From assembly GCF_020171925.1 (NCBI RefSeq), contig NZ_JAIVAR010000003.1, positions 248,001 through 312,000 of the forward strand: 64,000 nt of DNA, written 5' to 3'. The translations under genes were made by a program, and so were the position numbers. The DNA is from Rossellomorea aquimaris. Its GTDB lineage: Bacteria > Bacillota > Bacilli > Bacillales > Bacillaceae_B. Below, one piece after another: positions 45,343 to 53,333 of the stretch (within the stretch, counting starts at the first letter, position 1; every line of letters starts with the position of its first letter). Below the pieces are notes generated by a model. It saw only the letters and a list, made by a program, of their open reading frames with translations, was not told the origin of the DNA and did no database searches.

Positions 45343-46308
45343 TCAAACCTTCAACAACACTTTCCCTTCATGCTTCCGACTTTCCATCAACCGATGTGCT
45401 TTTGCTGCATCACGCAAATCAAAAACCTGAGCAATCGGCAGGCTCACTTCCCCGGATGCAAATAATCCTATCACCTTTTCCGCAACAGGCTTTAACCATT
45501 CCGGCCGATGCTTCCGCGTTGTGCCGAGGCTGAAGCCTTTGACATTCCTGCAGGAAGCGTGGATATCACTTGTTTTAAAACTGCCCGCCATGCCGCCGCT
45601 GTTACCGAACTGAACGAGCGTGCCGTACAGCGCTAAACAGTCAAGGCTTTTGGAAGTGATATCACCTGCGACTGAATCAAAGATCACGTTCGCACCAAGG
45701 CCACCCGTTTGACTTAAAACATCCTCTGGAAATGTATCATAGGTATAGACAAGGTCCGCCCCTAAGTCTTTCACGTATGTTTCTTTCTGTAGATTGCCGA
45801 CTGTGGCGATGACTGTTTCCACACCAGCCAGTTTGGCCAATTGGACGAGCATCGACCCTACCCCACCCGCGGCACTATGGATGACGATTGCATCACTCTT
45901 TTTCACCTGTCCGATCTCATGCAGCAAAATATACGAAAGGATGGATACGGTCGGCATGGCGGCAGCCTGTTCAAATGAAAGGCTCTCAGGGATATGGAAT
46001 ACCAACTTTTCGTCAGCCCTCACAAATTCTGCGTAAGAACCACCGGCTGGAAAGGCGATGACCCGATCTCCAACGGAAAAAGACGACCCGCTCTGCGCCT
46101 TTTCAATCGTTCCCGCAACATCCAATCCGAGTATGAGTGGGAATGCGCCGGACTTCTTTGCTCCTCTCCGCGACTTGATATCCGCGAAATTCACGCTTGT
46201 AAATGCCGTTTTGATCAGCACTTCACCTTCGCCAATCTCAGGAACATCGATATCAGTATAGCGAAGGACCTCCGCACTACCGAATTCATTCTGAACGACA
46301 GCCTTCAT
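45343..46308 (-). CDS. Quinone oxidoreductase-like medium-chain dehydrogenase
   Basis: 321 residues: GroES-like N-terminus (VLIKTAFTSVNFADIKSR, LGLDVAGTIE), Rossmann motif HSAAGGVGSMLVQLAKLAG and the end DAAKAHRLMESRKHEGKVLL. No zinc-binding cysteines, so zinc-free, NADPH-dependent reduction of quinones or enones is likely. AGGAAG site before ATG. Confidence 0.87.
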   Translation of the reverse strand: MKAVVQNEFGSAEVLRYTDIDVPEIGEGEVLIKTAFTSVNFADIKSRRGAKKSGAFPLILGLDVAGTIEKAQSGSSFSVGDRVIAFPAGGSYAEFVRADEKLVFHIPESLSFEQAAAMPTVSILSYILLHEIGQVKKSDAIVIHSAAGGVGSMLVQLAKLAGVETVIATVGNLQKETYVKDLGADLVYTYDTFPEDVLSQTGGLGANVIFDSVAGDITSKSLDCLALYGTLVQFGNSGGMAGSFKTSDIHASCRNVKGFSLGTTRKHRPEWLKPVAEKVIGLFASGEVSLPIAQVFDLRDAAKAHRLMESRKHEGKVLLKV

Positions 46309-46454
46309 GGTCTACACTTCCTTTAATAAGTAAATAGATATGACATTTTATTCCAAATACCATTTTACTAGATTCAGGGAATAACGTATATTAGGTTATT
46401 TTGAAGGGTGATGATCAAATTTCCTTATGACCGGACAATTTTTCATAGAAATAC

Positions 46455-46703
46455 TCAGATTGAATCCAACAAATAGCCAATCATCGCTGCCAAAGTCATC
46501 GCGATCGCTGCGAAGAGATAAATATAGCCACCCCTGTCACGCCGTCCCTTCACTTGCTCAATGCCCATAAGGAAGAACATAATCAATAAATAGGGTATGA
46601 AAAGATTAGTAGGAATTAACATCCTTTCCCCCAAAAAATAAGTGAAGCACAACACGATGCCCATGATGGCAAGGATAACGTTCACCTTCTTTAATAGTTT
46701 CAA
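46455..46703 (-). CDS. DUF3953-like small membrane protein, last gene of the ECF operon
   Basis: About 82 residues: MKLLKKVNVILAIMGIVLCF, then LFIPYLLIMFFLMGIEQVKGRRDRGG and a last helix, the same pattern as the protein at 7641-7853. The start is TTG 46703, 9 bases after AAAGGAGG; an in-frame ATG overlaps the site. It follows the anti-sigma gene closely. Confidence 0.68.
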   Translation of the reverse strand: MKLLKKVNVILAIMGIVLCFTYFLGERMLIPTNLFIPYLLIMFFLMGIEQVKGRRDRGGYIYLFAAIAMTLAAMIGYLLDSI

Positions 46704-46752
46704 GTAGCTCATCCTCCTTTGACGTTTGCCCCGTCTTGTGATCGGCGGCAAC

Positions 46753-47427
46753 TTAGTGACTGGCCTTAAATTCCTGGGTATCCATCAGAAATTCTGAAAG
46801 AACATGTTGGCCGTCATCATCTATCTTGTTCACAAGTCCCATCACCCTTAAGCCATTAAACTCTTTACCTTCTTCCTTATAAAGAAATCCACTGTCTGCA
46901 TTCCTAAGTTGATCACCCCGGTCCCCCAACACCTTCTTTACAGGTTTACTTTGATTATGGGAATATACCGTAACTTTGACGATGTAGTTTTTATTACGAT
47001 CCAATCGGTCAAACGTGGATTGAAAGGACCCATCTGAATTTGTCCTAGCTTCGCGATGTGATAATAGAGGGCCACCATCGTGTTCGAATTTTTCCACACT
47101 AATCATTGTCCCCTCTGGGAGGTTACTCTGACCTTTGATGACAATTTGGTTTGGAAAGTTATATACTTTTCCGGAAATATCATAGGCCGTTCCGGAAATC
47201 GACCTGGCTGCATCAGATGATGGATTGGAAGCTACTAAATAATGCCCCAAAAGTGGAGTGAGAATAACGATTATCATCAAAATGGCTAAATTGTGACTTG
47301 CCGATTGAAATAGATTTCTCTTCCAATCGTTCCGATGGGCTTTTCTCCAAACTGATTGAAATTCAATCGACGACTTTTCGTGTTCATCAACATACTTAAA
47401 TAATCTATCTAAGTCATCTTTCTTCAT
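46753..47427 (-). CDS. Membrane anti-sigma factor with outer domain
   Basis: 224 residues: about 55 cytoplasmic residues (MKKDDLDRLFKYVDEHEKSS...WRKAHRNDWKRN) with no zinc motif, one membrane helix (LAILMIIVILTPLLGHYLV), then an outer beta-rich domain (ISGKVYNFPNQIVIKGQSNL...). It overlaps the sigma gene by 14 bases, typical of sigma/anti-sigma pairs. The outer domain is clearly related to the lipoprotein encoded first in the operon. It presumably holds the sigma factor at the membrane until an envelope signal arrives. Confidence 0.82.
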   Translation of the reverse strand: MKKDDLDRLFKYVDEHEKSSIEFQSVWRKAHRNDWKRNLFQSASHNLAILMIIVILTPLLGHYLVASNPSSDAARSISGTAYDISGKVYNFPNQIVIKGQSNLPEGTMISVEKFEHDGGPLLSHREARTNSDGSFQSTFDRLDRNKNYIVKVTVYSHNQSKPVKKVLGDRGDQLRNADSGFLYKEEGKEFNGLRVMGLVNKIDDDGQHVLSEFLMDTQEFKASH

Positions 47428-47953
47428 ATAATCCCGCCTTGGTGAAGTCAAATTTCCCCTTTAACTCTAATTTCCTCAATTGCTTAAGAGCTGTGTTCAG
47501 TCTTGATTTCGCAGTGCCTAGAGGGATCCCTAAAACATCTGAACACTCTTTCAACGTCAATTCTGAGTAGAAATGTAATATGATGATTTCTTTACTTTTC
47601 CAAGAAAGAGAGTTAACGATTTTCCACAACTCCTGTATTTCATTTTCCTTTAGGAAATTCCCTTCAACCGAATTGACTTGATCAGGGACTACATCTGAAA
47701 AAAAAGAGAAACATTTCAGGACTTTTTGTTTCTTCATGACCGTTTTGGCAACATTTATCGTGATTGTATAAATCCATGGTTTGAAAGGTCTTGAAGTATC
47801 ATATGTATCGTATTTCCTTAATAGGATGATGAACGTCTCCTGGGTGATGTCATCTGCCAAACTACGGGACTTGGTTAAGAGTAATGCGGTCCTGAAGACG
47901 TAATCCTTATATTCCATAAATATCATTTCTGCTTTTCCCTCATCCATAAACAA
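47414..47953 (-). CDS. ECF RNA polymerase sigma factor
   Basis: 179 residues. Region 2 (MEYKDYVFRTALLLTKSRSLADDITQETFIILLRKYDTYD...FKPWIYTITINVAK) and region 4 (LSWKSKEIIILHFYSELTLKECSDVLGIPLGTAKSRLNTALKQLRK) are complete. Start is TTG 47953 or ATG 47947; neither has ideal spacing to AGGAG. Second in a four-gene operon; such factors usually direct their own transcription. The group (SigY-, SigV-like or other) cannot be set by eye. Confidence 0.88.
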   Translation of the reverse strand: MFMDEGKAEMIFMEYKDYVFRTALLLTKSRSLADDITQETFIILLRKYDTYDTSRPFKPWIYTITINVAKTVMKKQKVLKCFSFFSDVVPDQVNSVEGNFLKENEIQELWKIVNSLSWKSKEIIILHFYSELTLKECSDVLGIPLGTAKSRLNTALKQLRKLELKGKFDFTKAGLYEER

Positions 47954-48008
47954 CGAACGATTTCACTCCTCTCAAAGTGCCATGGTGTTTTAACATCTGC
48001 TTAAGAAT

Positions 48009-48548
48009 CTATTCCTCACCACTCACCGCATTAGGGTTTTCAAAGTGATCCAGGAGAAATGTTCGTTGCCCAACACTACCTTTTTCAACTTTATAGATAA
48101 AATCAAACATCTGAATACCGCTAACGTCATTTCCTTCTTTGCTATATTGAACATAACCTTGTGAGTGCTCACTGATCAATCCACCTGCGGCACCGTAAAT
48201 CTTTTGGATCTGTTCTGTTTGTTCATGGGGATAGAAGTTGACGACCAGTTTATGATCCTCTCCTCTGTCATCCCTCGAAAAATTCACATTAAAAACCCCG
48301 TCCTCTTTTACGTTTACGTTATGTTTCTCTATCACATGATTAATTTCTATATCTCTTAACTCAACCTTGAGTTTTGAACCTTTCTTTAGATTAGTAGTTC
48401 CATTAACAGAGATATGGTTACCAATGGACTTAACGTTACCGGAAATCTCTATTACCTTTTTAGCTTCCTCACAGCCACCCATTACAATCATCATCAACAG
48501 TATGATTAGAATTTTATATAGACTTTTCACCGAATAGATTTTATACAC
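48009..48548 (-). CDS. Lipoprotein resembling the outer domain of the neighbouring anti-sigma factor
   Basis: 179 residues, signal peptide with lipobox VMGGC (about residue 26). The mature part aligns with residues about 75-225 of the anti-sigma factor: ISGNV...NHISVNGTTNLKKG with ISGKV...NQIVIKGQSNLPEG, DGVFNVNFSRDDRG with DGSFQSTFDRLDRN, GYVQYSKEGNDVSGIQMF with GFLYKEEGKEFNGLRVM. So an outer-surface copy of the sensor domain is made from the same operon, first in order. Decoy or co-sensor is an inference. Confidence 0.78.
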   Translation of the reverse strand: MYKIYSVKSLYKILIILLMMIVMGGCEEAKKVIEISGNVKSIGNHISVNGTTNLKKGSKLKVELRDIEINHVIEKHNVNVKEDGVFNVNFSRDDRGEDHKLVVNFYPHEQTEQIQKIYGAAGGLISEHSQGYVQYSKEGNDVSGIQMFDFIYKVEKGSVGQRTFLLDHFENPNAVSGEE

Positions 48549-48636
48549 GTAATCAATTCCCCTTCTTCGTTTGATGTTTTTCGCCTATATTACTCTTAAA
48601 CTTTTAAAAGGGTTCGATATTGATTACATTTTTTTC

Positions 48637-48666
48637 AAAAAAGGGACGTCCTTTATTGGACATCCC
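48637..48666 (-). terminator. Terminator after the small-gene cluster
   Basis: GGGATGTCC pairs with GGACGTCCC on the minus strand, followed by TTTTTT. It separates the small genes upstream from the ECF operon. Confidence 0.8.
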
Positions 48667-48674
48667 GCTACATA

Positions 48675-49094
48675 TTACTTAATAGAATTGGAATCAATCC
48701 TTGTAATGACCGGCTCAAATGCTGAAATGATATCAACGACATGTTCAAAACAAATCAGCGAGTAATGAGTCAGCCCTTCAGATGGTAGAAGTGAGGTTTC
48801 CTTTATTGTTTTCAGATAGTCGGACTGATCATGGATCCGAGCCGCATCCCCCACCCATTCCCCATATTCACACCTCGTGAAAACTTCATATGTTACAGAA
48901 TAAGACGCATAATTTTCAAAGTCGATTTGGTAGGTTTCAACCTTACTATCCGGATGTGGAAAAATGAGCAGGTCTGTTGGGTTATCGCTCTTATTCACGA
49001 CGATTCGAAGTTTCGTATGTTTTGTCCTGGGTTCAGAAATCCTTTGAAATGATAAGTGGCCACCGTTTAACTCCATATACTCTGCTACCGTCAA
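48675..49094 (-). CDS. Unknown 139-residue soluble protein
   Basis: No family recognised. The sequence is acidic and soluble, with no signal peptide; segments LRIVVNKSDNPTDLLIFPHPDSK and YASYSVTYEVFTRCEYGEW suggest a beta-rich fold. TTG 49094 after GGAGGC (8 bases) is the likeliest start; GTG 49160 is an in-frame alternative inside the previous gene. Third in a run of three small genes, closed by a terminator. Confidence 0.55.
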   Translation of the reverse strand: MTVAEYMELNGGHLSFQRISEPRTKHTKLRIVVNKSDNPTDLLIFPHPDSKVETYQIDFENYASYSVTYEVFTRCEYGEWVGDAARIHDQSDYLKTIKETSLLPSEGLTHYSLICFEHVVDIISAFEPVITRIDSNSIK

Positions 49095-49129
49095 GATTTC
49101 CGCCTCCAAATAAAGGTCTCGATATTCCC

Positions 49130-49363
49130 CTAATTCTTCACGATTTTCCCCAACACCCACAGCACAAACACAGTCACCAAAGCGCTCTCAAGCGCCACCA
49201 CCAAACCCACGTATACGAGCTCCCCATAGTCTTCAAGTTCTCGGAATGTCATGGTACGGAGCTCCCATCCGTAAAAAACATTGAACAGGCTGAAAAGGAT
49301 CATGATAAAAGGGAATAGATACCAAAAACGCTCCTTAATTTCTTGCGTCAGTCTAAGCTCCAA
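49130..49363 (-). CDS. Unknown 77-residue membrane protein
   Basis: Two hydrophobic segments (FWYLFPFIMILFSLFNVFYGW and VYVGLVVALESALVTVFVLWVLG) flank a charged turn. TTG 49363 lies 8 bases after AAGGAG; the GTG at 49372 overlaps the site. Middle gene of a three-gene run; function unknown. Confidence 0.58.
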   Translation of the reverse strand: MELRLTQEIKERFWYLFPFIMILFSLFNVFYGWELRTMTFRELEDYGELVYVGLVVALESALVTVFVLWVLGKIVKN

Positions 49364-49380
49364 CGTCCCCACTCCTTTGA

Positions 49381-49566
49381 TCAGTTGCCACTCGAACTCT
49401 TCTCCCTTCCCGTTCTATACAATAAATATCCTGACAGGGAGGTTAACAACACGAGAATCAGTGCACTTCCCGACGCATTCAGATCTGACTTTTGTTGTAT
49501 CCCATCTAAAATCCCAGAATAGATACCTGCCAATATAGCAGTCAAAATGATTTTTCCAGGTCCCAT
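49381..49566 (-). CDS. Unknown 61-residue membrane protein
   Basis: Starts MGPGKIILTAILAGIYSGILDG at ATG 49566 with AGGAGG ideally spaced; two hydrophobic segments and a charged end (TGREKSSSGN). The stop is 17 bases before the next small gene. Function unknown. Confidence 0.6.
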   Translation of the reverse strand: MGPGKIILTAILAGIYSGILDGIQQKSDLNASGSALILVLLTSLSGYLLYRTGREKSSSGN

Positions 49567-49647
49567 TCCGTTCCTCCTAAAATTACACCATTGTTTAACT
49601 TTAATTATTCCAAAATAAACCAACAGCTTCAAGGAAATTTTTTCGCA

Positions 49648-49680
49648 AAAAAAGAGCTCTCGCTGAGGAAAGCCCTTCGG
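49648..49680 (-). terminator. Terminator of the DUF3888 gene
   Basis: GGGCTTTC pairs with GAGAGCTC on the minus strand (with G-T pairs), followed by seven T. Confidence 0.65.
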
Positions 49681-49692
49681 ATGGACACGTCC

Positions 49693-50094
49693 CTAAAAAT
49701 CAATGTTAGGATACGTCTTCAAATGTTTATAACTTATTAATTTCCCGTCTTCCCTTATAACAACAAGATCTTCCCCATACGTCAAATGGGCACGATAATA
49801 GGGTTTGACCAGTAACGTGATCGTGTAGGCACCACCGATTCCATTTGCCTGTTGGATCTTTAAGATGTCCGTTTCATAAGACGCCCACGTAAGGCCTTCA
49901 GGTGCAAGCTCATCATGCTCATAAATCTTCTGGATGGCTTCATCGATGGGCTTTCGAAGACTGTTGATCAACGCATACTTGAGCGTGTCGCATAATTCTG
50001 AATCGGCTTCATTGATCGTAGCAGCATACGCTTCCCTTTGCAAAATCAGAAAAGAGAAGATCAGCATGAACGGAATCGCAACCTTTTTCATCAT
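49693..50094 (-). CDS. Secreted DUF3888 protein
   Basis: About 133 residues with a signal peptide (IPFMLIFSFLILQREAYA) and the DUF3888 body: CDTLKYALINSLRKPIDEAI, ITLLVKPYYRAHLTYGEDLVVIRED. Small secreted Bacillus protein family of unknown function. ATG 50094 after GAGG with 8 bases spacing. Confidence 0.78.
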   Translation of the reverse strand: MMKKVAIPFMLIFSFLILQREAYAATINEADSELCDTLKYALINSLRKPIDEAIQKIYEHDELAPEGLTWASYETDILKIQQANGIGGAYTITLLVKPYYRAHLTYGEDLVVIREDGKLISYKHLKTYPNIDF

Positions 50095-50103
50095 TGTGTT
50101 CAC

Positions 50104-50365
50104 CTCTCATGTAGTATCACGGTGGAAATGGGGCTCAGCCGTTTAAAATGGACTTTTTTGGGCCTCTTGCCAAGGCTGTTTAGGTCATCGCGGTTAGGTT
50201 TCAATTATTGGAAATCGCTTTTTTTATATCATTCCTCATTTATTTAGATGAATTCTCACTCCTAACAGGAACATTTCAATAATCGAGGGTGTTTTTTGCC
50301 CTATTGCCCCCTCCATCCCCTACTACTAGTTATATATCGTCAGGATCAGACGGCGTTGTTATCGT
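50104..50365. other. Gap without a gene, upstream of array E
   Basis: It contains GAGGGTGTTTTTTGCCCT-type T-rich sequence but no credible open frame or clear hairpin of terminator quality. Confidence 0.4.
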
Positions 50366-50491
50366 ATTACACTCTTTATTCAAGGAATTACACCCTTTAT
50401 TCAATTAATTACTCCCTTCAATTAATTTATTGTGCCTTTAAAATTTTTTTTCGTGCCTTTAATAGGATTATTCTACCCTTCAGCAAACTTA
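50366..50491 (+). repeat. Phased 21-bp array E
   Basis: Cores at 50366, 50387, 50408, 50429, 50450 and 50471, exactly 21 bp apart: ATTACACTCTT, ATTACACCCTT, ATTACTCCCTT, ATTGTGCCTTT, TTCGTGCCTTT, TTCTACCCTTC. Fillers differ between units. It lies between two divergently transcribed small genes. Confidence 0.8.
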
Positions 50492-50618
50492 CTCCACTCA
50501 AACGCCCATACACCCTTTTCTTTAACTGAATACGATTTAATAATATGCACTGACGTTTCGGCGGATCCGGACGTTCTACATCGGGCCCTCTTCCCATACA
50601 ATCCTGGTGAGGTGAAAC

Positions 50619-50825
50619 ATGGACATTCATCGTGGAAGTTTTCTCGGCAGGAAAAGAGCAACAAGACAATATTCTGCCAAGGCTTGCTCCTATCGTTTAG
50701 AGTTATTGGAAAAAAAGATTCATGAAATGGATCGTACGGTTCATAATTTAAACCGGAAACTGCATCGGCTACAAGAACTTGCTGAAGCAAATAGGCTCTT
50801 TCAACAGCGTCTTCATGAAAAATAA
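50619..50825 (+). CDS. Small basic coiled-coil protein
   Basis: 68 residues, basic N-terminus (MDIHRGSFLGRKRATRQYSA) then a heptad coil (LELLEKKIHEMDRTVHNLNRKLHRLQELAEANRLFQQRL). GAGG lies 6 bases before ATG, and the stop lies inside a perfect 17-bp terminator stem. No family recognised. Site, coil and terminator support a real gene. Confidence 0.6.
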   Translation: MDIHRGSFLGRKRATRQYSAKACSYRLELLEKKIHEMDRTVHNLNRKLHRLQELAEANRLFQQRLHEK

Positions 50826-50864
50826 CCTGACCCTGGATCAACGTCCAGGGTCAGGTTATTTTAA
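50821..50864. terminator. Bidirectional terminator
   Basis: AATAACCTGACCCTGGA pairs with TCCAGGGTCAGGTTATT, a 17-bp perfect stem, followed by TT on plus and by TATTTTTC on minus. It serves the coiled-coil gene and the amine oxidase. Confidence 0.85.
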
Positions 50865-50870
50865 AAGTGG

Positions 50871-51965
50871 TCATCGGGATTTCAAAACTTCGAATGCTGC
50901 ACGTTCAGCCGATCGCAGTGCTCCTTCAAGATGCCCTCCTTGTTCCGGAGAGGTTTCGGTACCAGCAAATACAATGTTCTTCTCCCATAGCCCTGCCGTC
51001 GCCACTGGTCCGTACGTAGGAAAGCTGGATAGTGGTTCTCTATCTTTCTCCACCGCCGTGTGTGGATCGCTTGACCAGTCTTTATAAAGGAGGGTCAGTG
51101 GTTGTTCCGCTGCGGGTCCAAACAGTCTTGTGAGCTGCTCGATGACAAGTTTGAGCGTGCGTTCCCTGCCAAGCTCATGACGCATCTTCGCGGGAATCCC
51201 GAAGAAACCGAAGAGTGCACCATAGCCTGCTTGGGGAGAGGCATCATGAATCTCCTGCAGGGGACCTCGCCAGCTCATGGCGCCACCAGATAATCCCTCA
51301 TCCCTCCAGAATGGCCGGTCATAGACCGCCACGACCTTGGCTTGGCCCGCCATCCATGTCGGCTTATCCATTAGACTTCCGATAAGTGATCCGGGCAAAG
51401 GAGGTGAAAATTCAATCCCGCTCGCAGCGAGGCGTGGTGGTAGGGCAAGGATCACCGTGTTTGCACGGATCGACTCCTTCCCTCCATCATTCTCCGCCTC
51501 CACTAGCATCTTTCCGTTTTCGTCCATTGTAATTGCGGTTACGGTCGTATCAAGCTCAATCGTTCCTTTCGGGAGGGTACCCGCTACAGCTTCAATGAGT
51601 GACCGCACTCCTCCAACGAACCGTACCGACCTCTCGACAGCACCTTCCGGCAGTACGTGACGCTTTATTGGTTCATGTGCTGACTGTTCGAGAAGCATGG
51701 CCCCTTCTGTGTGCTGTTCCAATGTCGGCAAGCCCAGGTCACTGACAAGCTTTTTAATCATGGGCTCATGCTCCGGCCAGAACCATGTAGGTCCAAGATC
51801 AAACATCCCCTTTAAGTGGCCGTCCCCAGCCGCTTCACTCAACACCCTGCCCCCTATTCGACTGCGTGCTTCCAAGACCCTGCACCGGACTCCCTCCGAT
51901 GTCAGAAGCGAGGCTGCGTGCAGACCACTCAATCCCGCTCCCACTATGATGATTGGATCATTCAT
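50871..51965 (-). CDS. FAD-dependent amine oxidase family protein
   Basis: 364 residues. FAD motif IIIVGAGLSGLHAASLL with VLEARSRIGGRV (GG motif), FDLGPTWFWP and the C-terminal NIVFAGTETSPEQGGHLEGALRS. This is the flavin monoamine oxidase/phytoene desaturase-like fold; substrate unknown. ATG 51965 with GGAG 8-10 bases upstream; open sequence before it is not used. Divergent from a marR gene; one candidate MarR site lies about 120 bases upstream of its start. Confidence 0.85.
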   Translation of the reverse strand: MNDPIIIVGAGLSGLHAASLLTSEGVRCRVLEARSRIGGRVLSEAAGDGHLKGMFDLGPTWFWPEHEPMIKKLVSDLGLPTLEQHTEGAMLLEQSAHEPIKRHVLPEGAVERSVRFVGGVRSLIEAVAGTLPKGTIELDTTVTAITMDENGKMLVEAENDGGKESIRANTVILALPPRLAASGIEFSPPLPGSLIGSLMDKPTWMAGQAKVVAVYDRPFWRDEGLSGGAMSWRGPLQEIHDASPQAGYGALFGFFGIPAKMRHELGRERTLKLVIEQLTRLFGPAAEQPLTLLYKDWSSDPHTAVEKDREPLSSFPTYGPVATAGLWEKNIVFAGTETSPEQGGHLEGALRSAERAAFEVLKSR

Positions 51966-52085
51966 TTTTATACCACTCCTGAACTGACTTATGTTATGAA
52001 AGCAGAGTAGCAGATTTTCACCCTTTATACAAAAAAAGCATCCCGTCGGACGACCGCGTTTGACAACCAATCAACTCCCGTGTTA

Positions 52086-52101
52086 ATTTGTATATGCAAA
52101 T
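52086..52101. promoter_or_regulatory. MarR-type operator 1
   Basis: ATTTGTATATGCAAAT, inverted form of the sites at 52586 and 52617, 16 bases before the marR start, where it could block translation-start-proximal transcription (autoregulation). Confidence 0.7.
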
Positions 52102-52117
52102 GAAAGAGGTGACGGTC

Positions 52118-52555
52118 TTGAGAAATGAAGAGGAAGAAGTCTTGATTCACTGCTTATATTTCACGGCAAGTCGTTTTGCCCGCAACATTACCAAACTGGC
52201 TGAACAATATCTTGATGCCGGCGACCTTGCCCCATCCTATTTCTATATGCTGATGGTCATCCACTTCAACCCGGAGATCACACAGAAAGAGCTGTGCCAT
52301 AAGCTATCCATTGCTCCTTCAACCAGTACGCGATTCATCGACAAGTTGGAAAAGAAACAGCTGGTTTCAAAAAGGATGTCCGGAAAGCAAACGTTCATCT
52401 CCCTGACGGAAGAAGGCGAAGAAGTGTATCGGCAGTTCCGTGTTTCAATCAAGGACCTATTTGATGACTACTCACAAACGTTGGGCAAGGAATTCAGCCT
52501 TGATCTAAGCAGGATGCTTCATGAAGCAAGCAACAAACTGGAAAAAGAAGAGTGA
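52118..52555 (+). CDS. MarR family transcriptional regulator
   Basis: About 145 residues. The winged helix is EITQKELCHKLSIAPSTSTRFIDKLEKKQLVSKRMSGKQTFISLTEEG, flanked by the dimer helices. TTG 52118 has GAGGTG 6 bases upstream and is preferred over an ATG at 52088, which lies inside the operator. It is followed by an SDR/oxidoreductase pair with two further operators and is probably their repressor. Confidence 0.85.
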   Translation: MRNEEEEVLIHCLYFTASRFARNITKLAEQYLDAGDLAPSYFYMLMVIHFNPEITQKELCHKLSIAPSTSTRFIDKLEKKQLVSKRMSGKQTFISLTEEGEEVYRQFRVSIKDLFDDYSQTLGKEFSLDLSRMLHEASNKLEKEE

Positions 52556-52585
52556 GCTTTTCGTGTCCTCTTTTTTTACCCATTC

Positions 52586-52632
52586 ATTTGCATATACAAA
52601 TATTTTTTACCTAAACATTTGCATATACAAAT
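52586..52632. promoter_or_regulatory. MarR-type operators 2 and 3 upstream of the SDR gene
   Basis: ATTTGCATATACAAAT occurs twice (52586-52601 and 52617-52632), 31 bp apart (about three helical turns). With operator 1 this gives three sites of the form ATTTGYATATRCAAAT within 550 bp. Confidence 0.8.
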
Positions 52633-52654
52633 AACTAACAGGAGGAATACCATT

Positions 52655-53308
52655 ATGAATAAAACCATTGTCATCATCGGAGCTGGTAAAGGGATCAGCT
52701 ATCAAGCCGCTAAACGATACGGACAGAAAGGATTCAACGTAGCCTTGATTTCAAGGACATCTCAATCCCTGAAAGAGCTTGAGAAAGAGTTAGCTGAGTT
52801 TGGGGTCAATGTGAAAGGATTTCAAGGGGATGTCTCATCACAAGCTTCCTTGCAACAAGCGCTAAGCTCGGTCAGGGCTGAGTTTGGGGACACCATCGAT
52901 GTGCTGTTATACAACGCCGCTTCTATCAGACCGGGGAATCCGTCCACGATTCGTAGGGAAGATTTCCTGTACGACTTTCAAGTGAATGCTGCCGGCGCAT
53001 TGGCTGCGGTTCAGGAAGCTCTTCCGTTTTTACATGATGAAGGTGCATCCATACTTCTGACCGGTGGTGGGCTCGCCCTTAACCCCTATGCCGAATACGC
53101 CTCCCTATCCGTCGGGAAAGCGGCACTGCGCAGCCTGGCACTCAGCCTTCATCAGGAGTTGTCTCCTAGAGGGATCTATGTCGGAACACTTACAATCAAC
53201 GGCTTTGTACAGGAAGACACCCACTTCTCGGCAGAAAAAATCTCGGAAGCCCTATATCGCATGCATATCGACCGTAAACATGCAGAAATCGTTTATGAAC
53301 AGGCCTAA
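52655..53308 (+). CDS. Short-chain dehydrogenase/reductase
   Basis: 217 residues. Cofactor motif IIGAGKGISYQAA (variant, lacking the usual TG), YNAASIRPG for NNAG, and EYASLSVGKAALRSLALSL with the catalytic Y-x-x-x-K read as Y...K spaced by seven, so the active site is unusual. It starts at ATG 52655 after AGGAGG. In an operon with the flavodoxin-fold oxidoreductase 25 bases downstream and under three MarR-type sites. Confidence 0.82.
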   Translation: MNKTIVIIGAGKGISYQAAKRYGQKGFNVALISRTSQSLKELEKELAEFGVNVKGFQGDVSSQASLQQALSSVRAEFGDTIDVLLYNAASIRPGNPSTIRREDFLYDFQVNAAGALAAVQEALPFLHDEGASILLTGGGLALNPYAEYASLSVGKAALRSLALSLHQELSPRGIYVGTLTINGFVQEDTHFSAEKISEALYRMHIDRKHAEIVYEQA

Positions 53309-53333
53309 AAATCACTCAAAAGGAGAAATCACA

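Noticed and set aside
1899-50491. CRISPR arrays as an explanation of the 20-21 bp arrays
   Set aside because: Cores are only 8-11 bp and fillers about 10 bp, far too short for repeats and spacers, and no cas genes are present.
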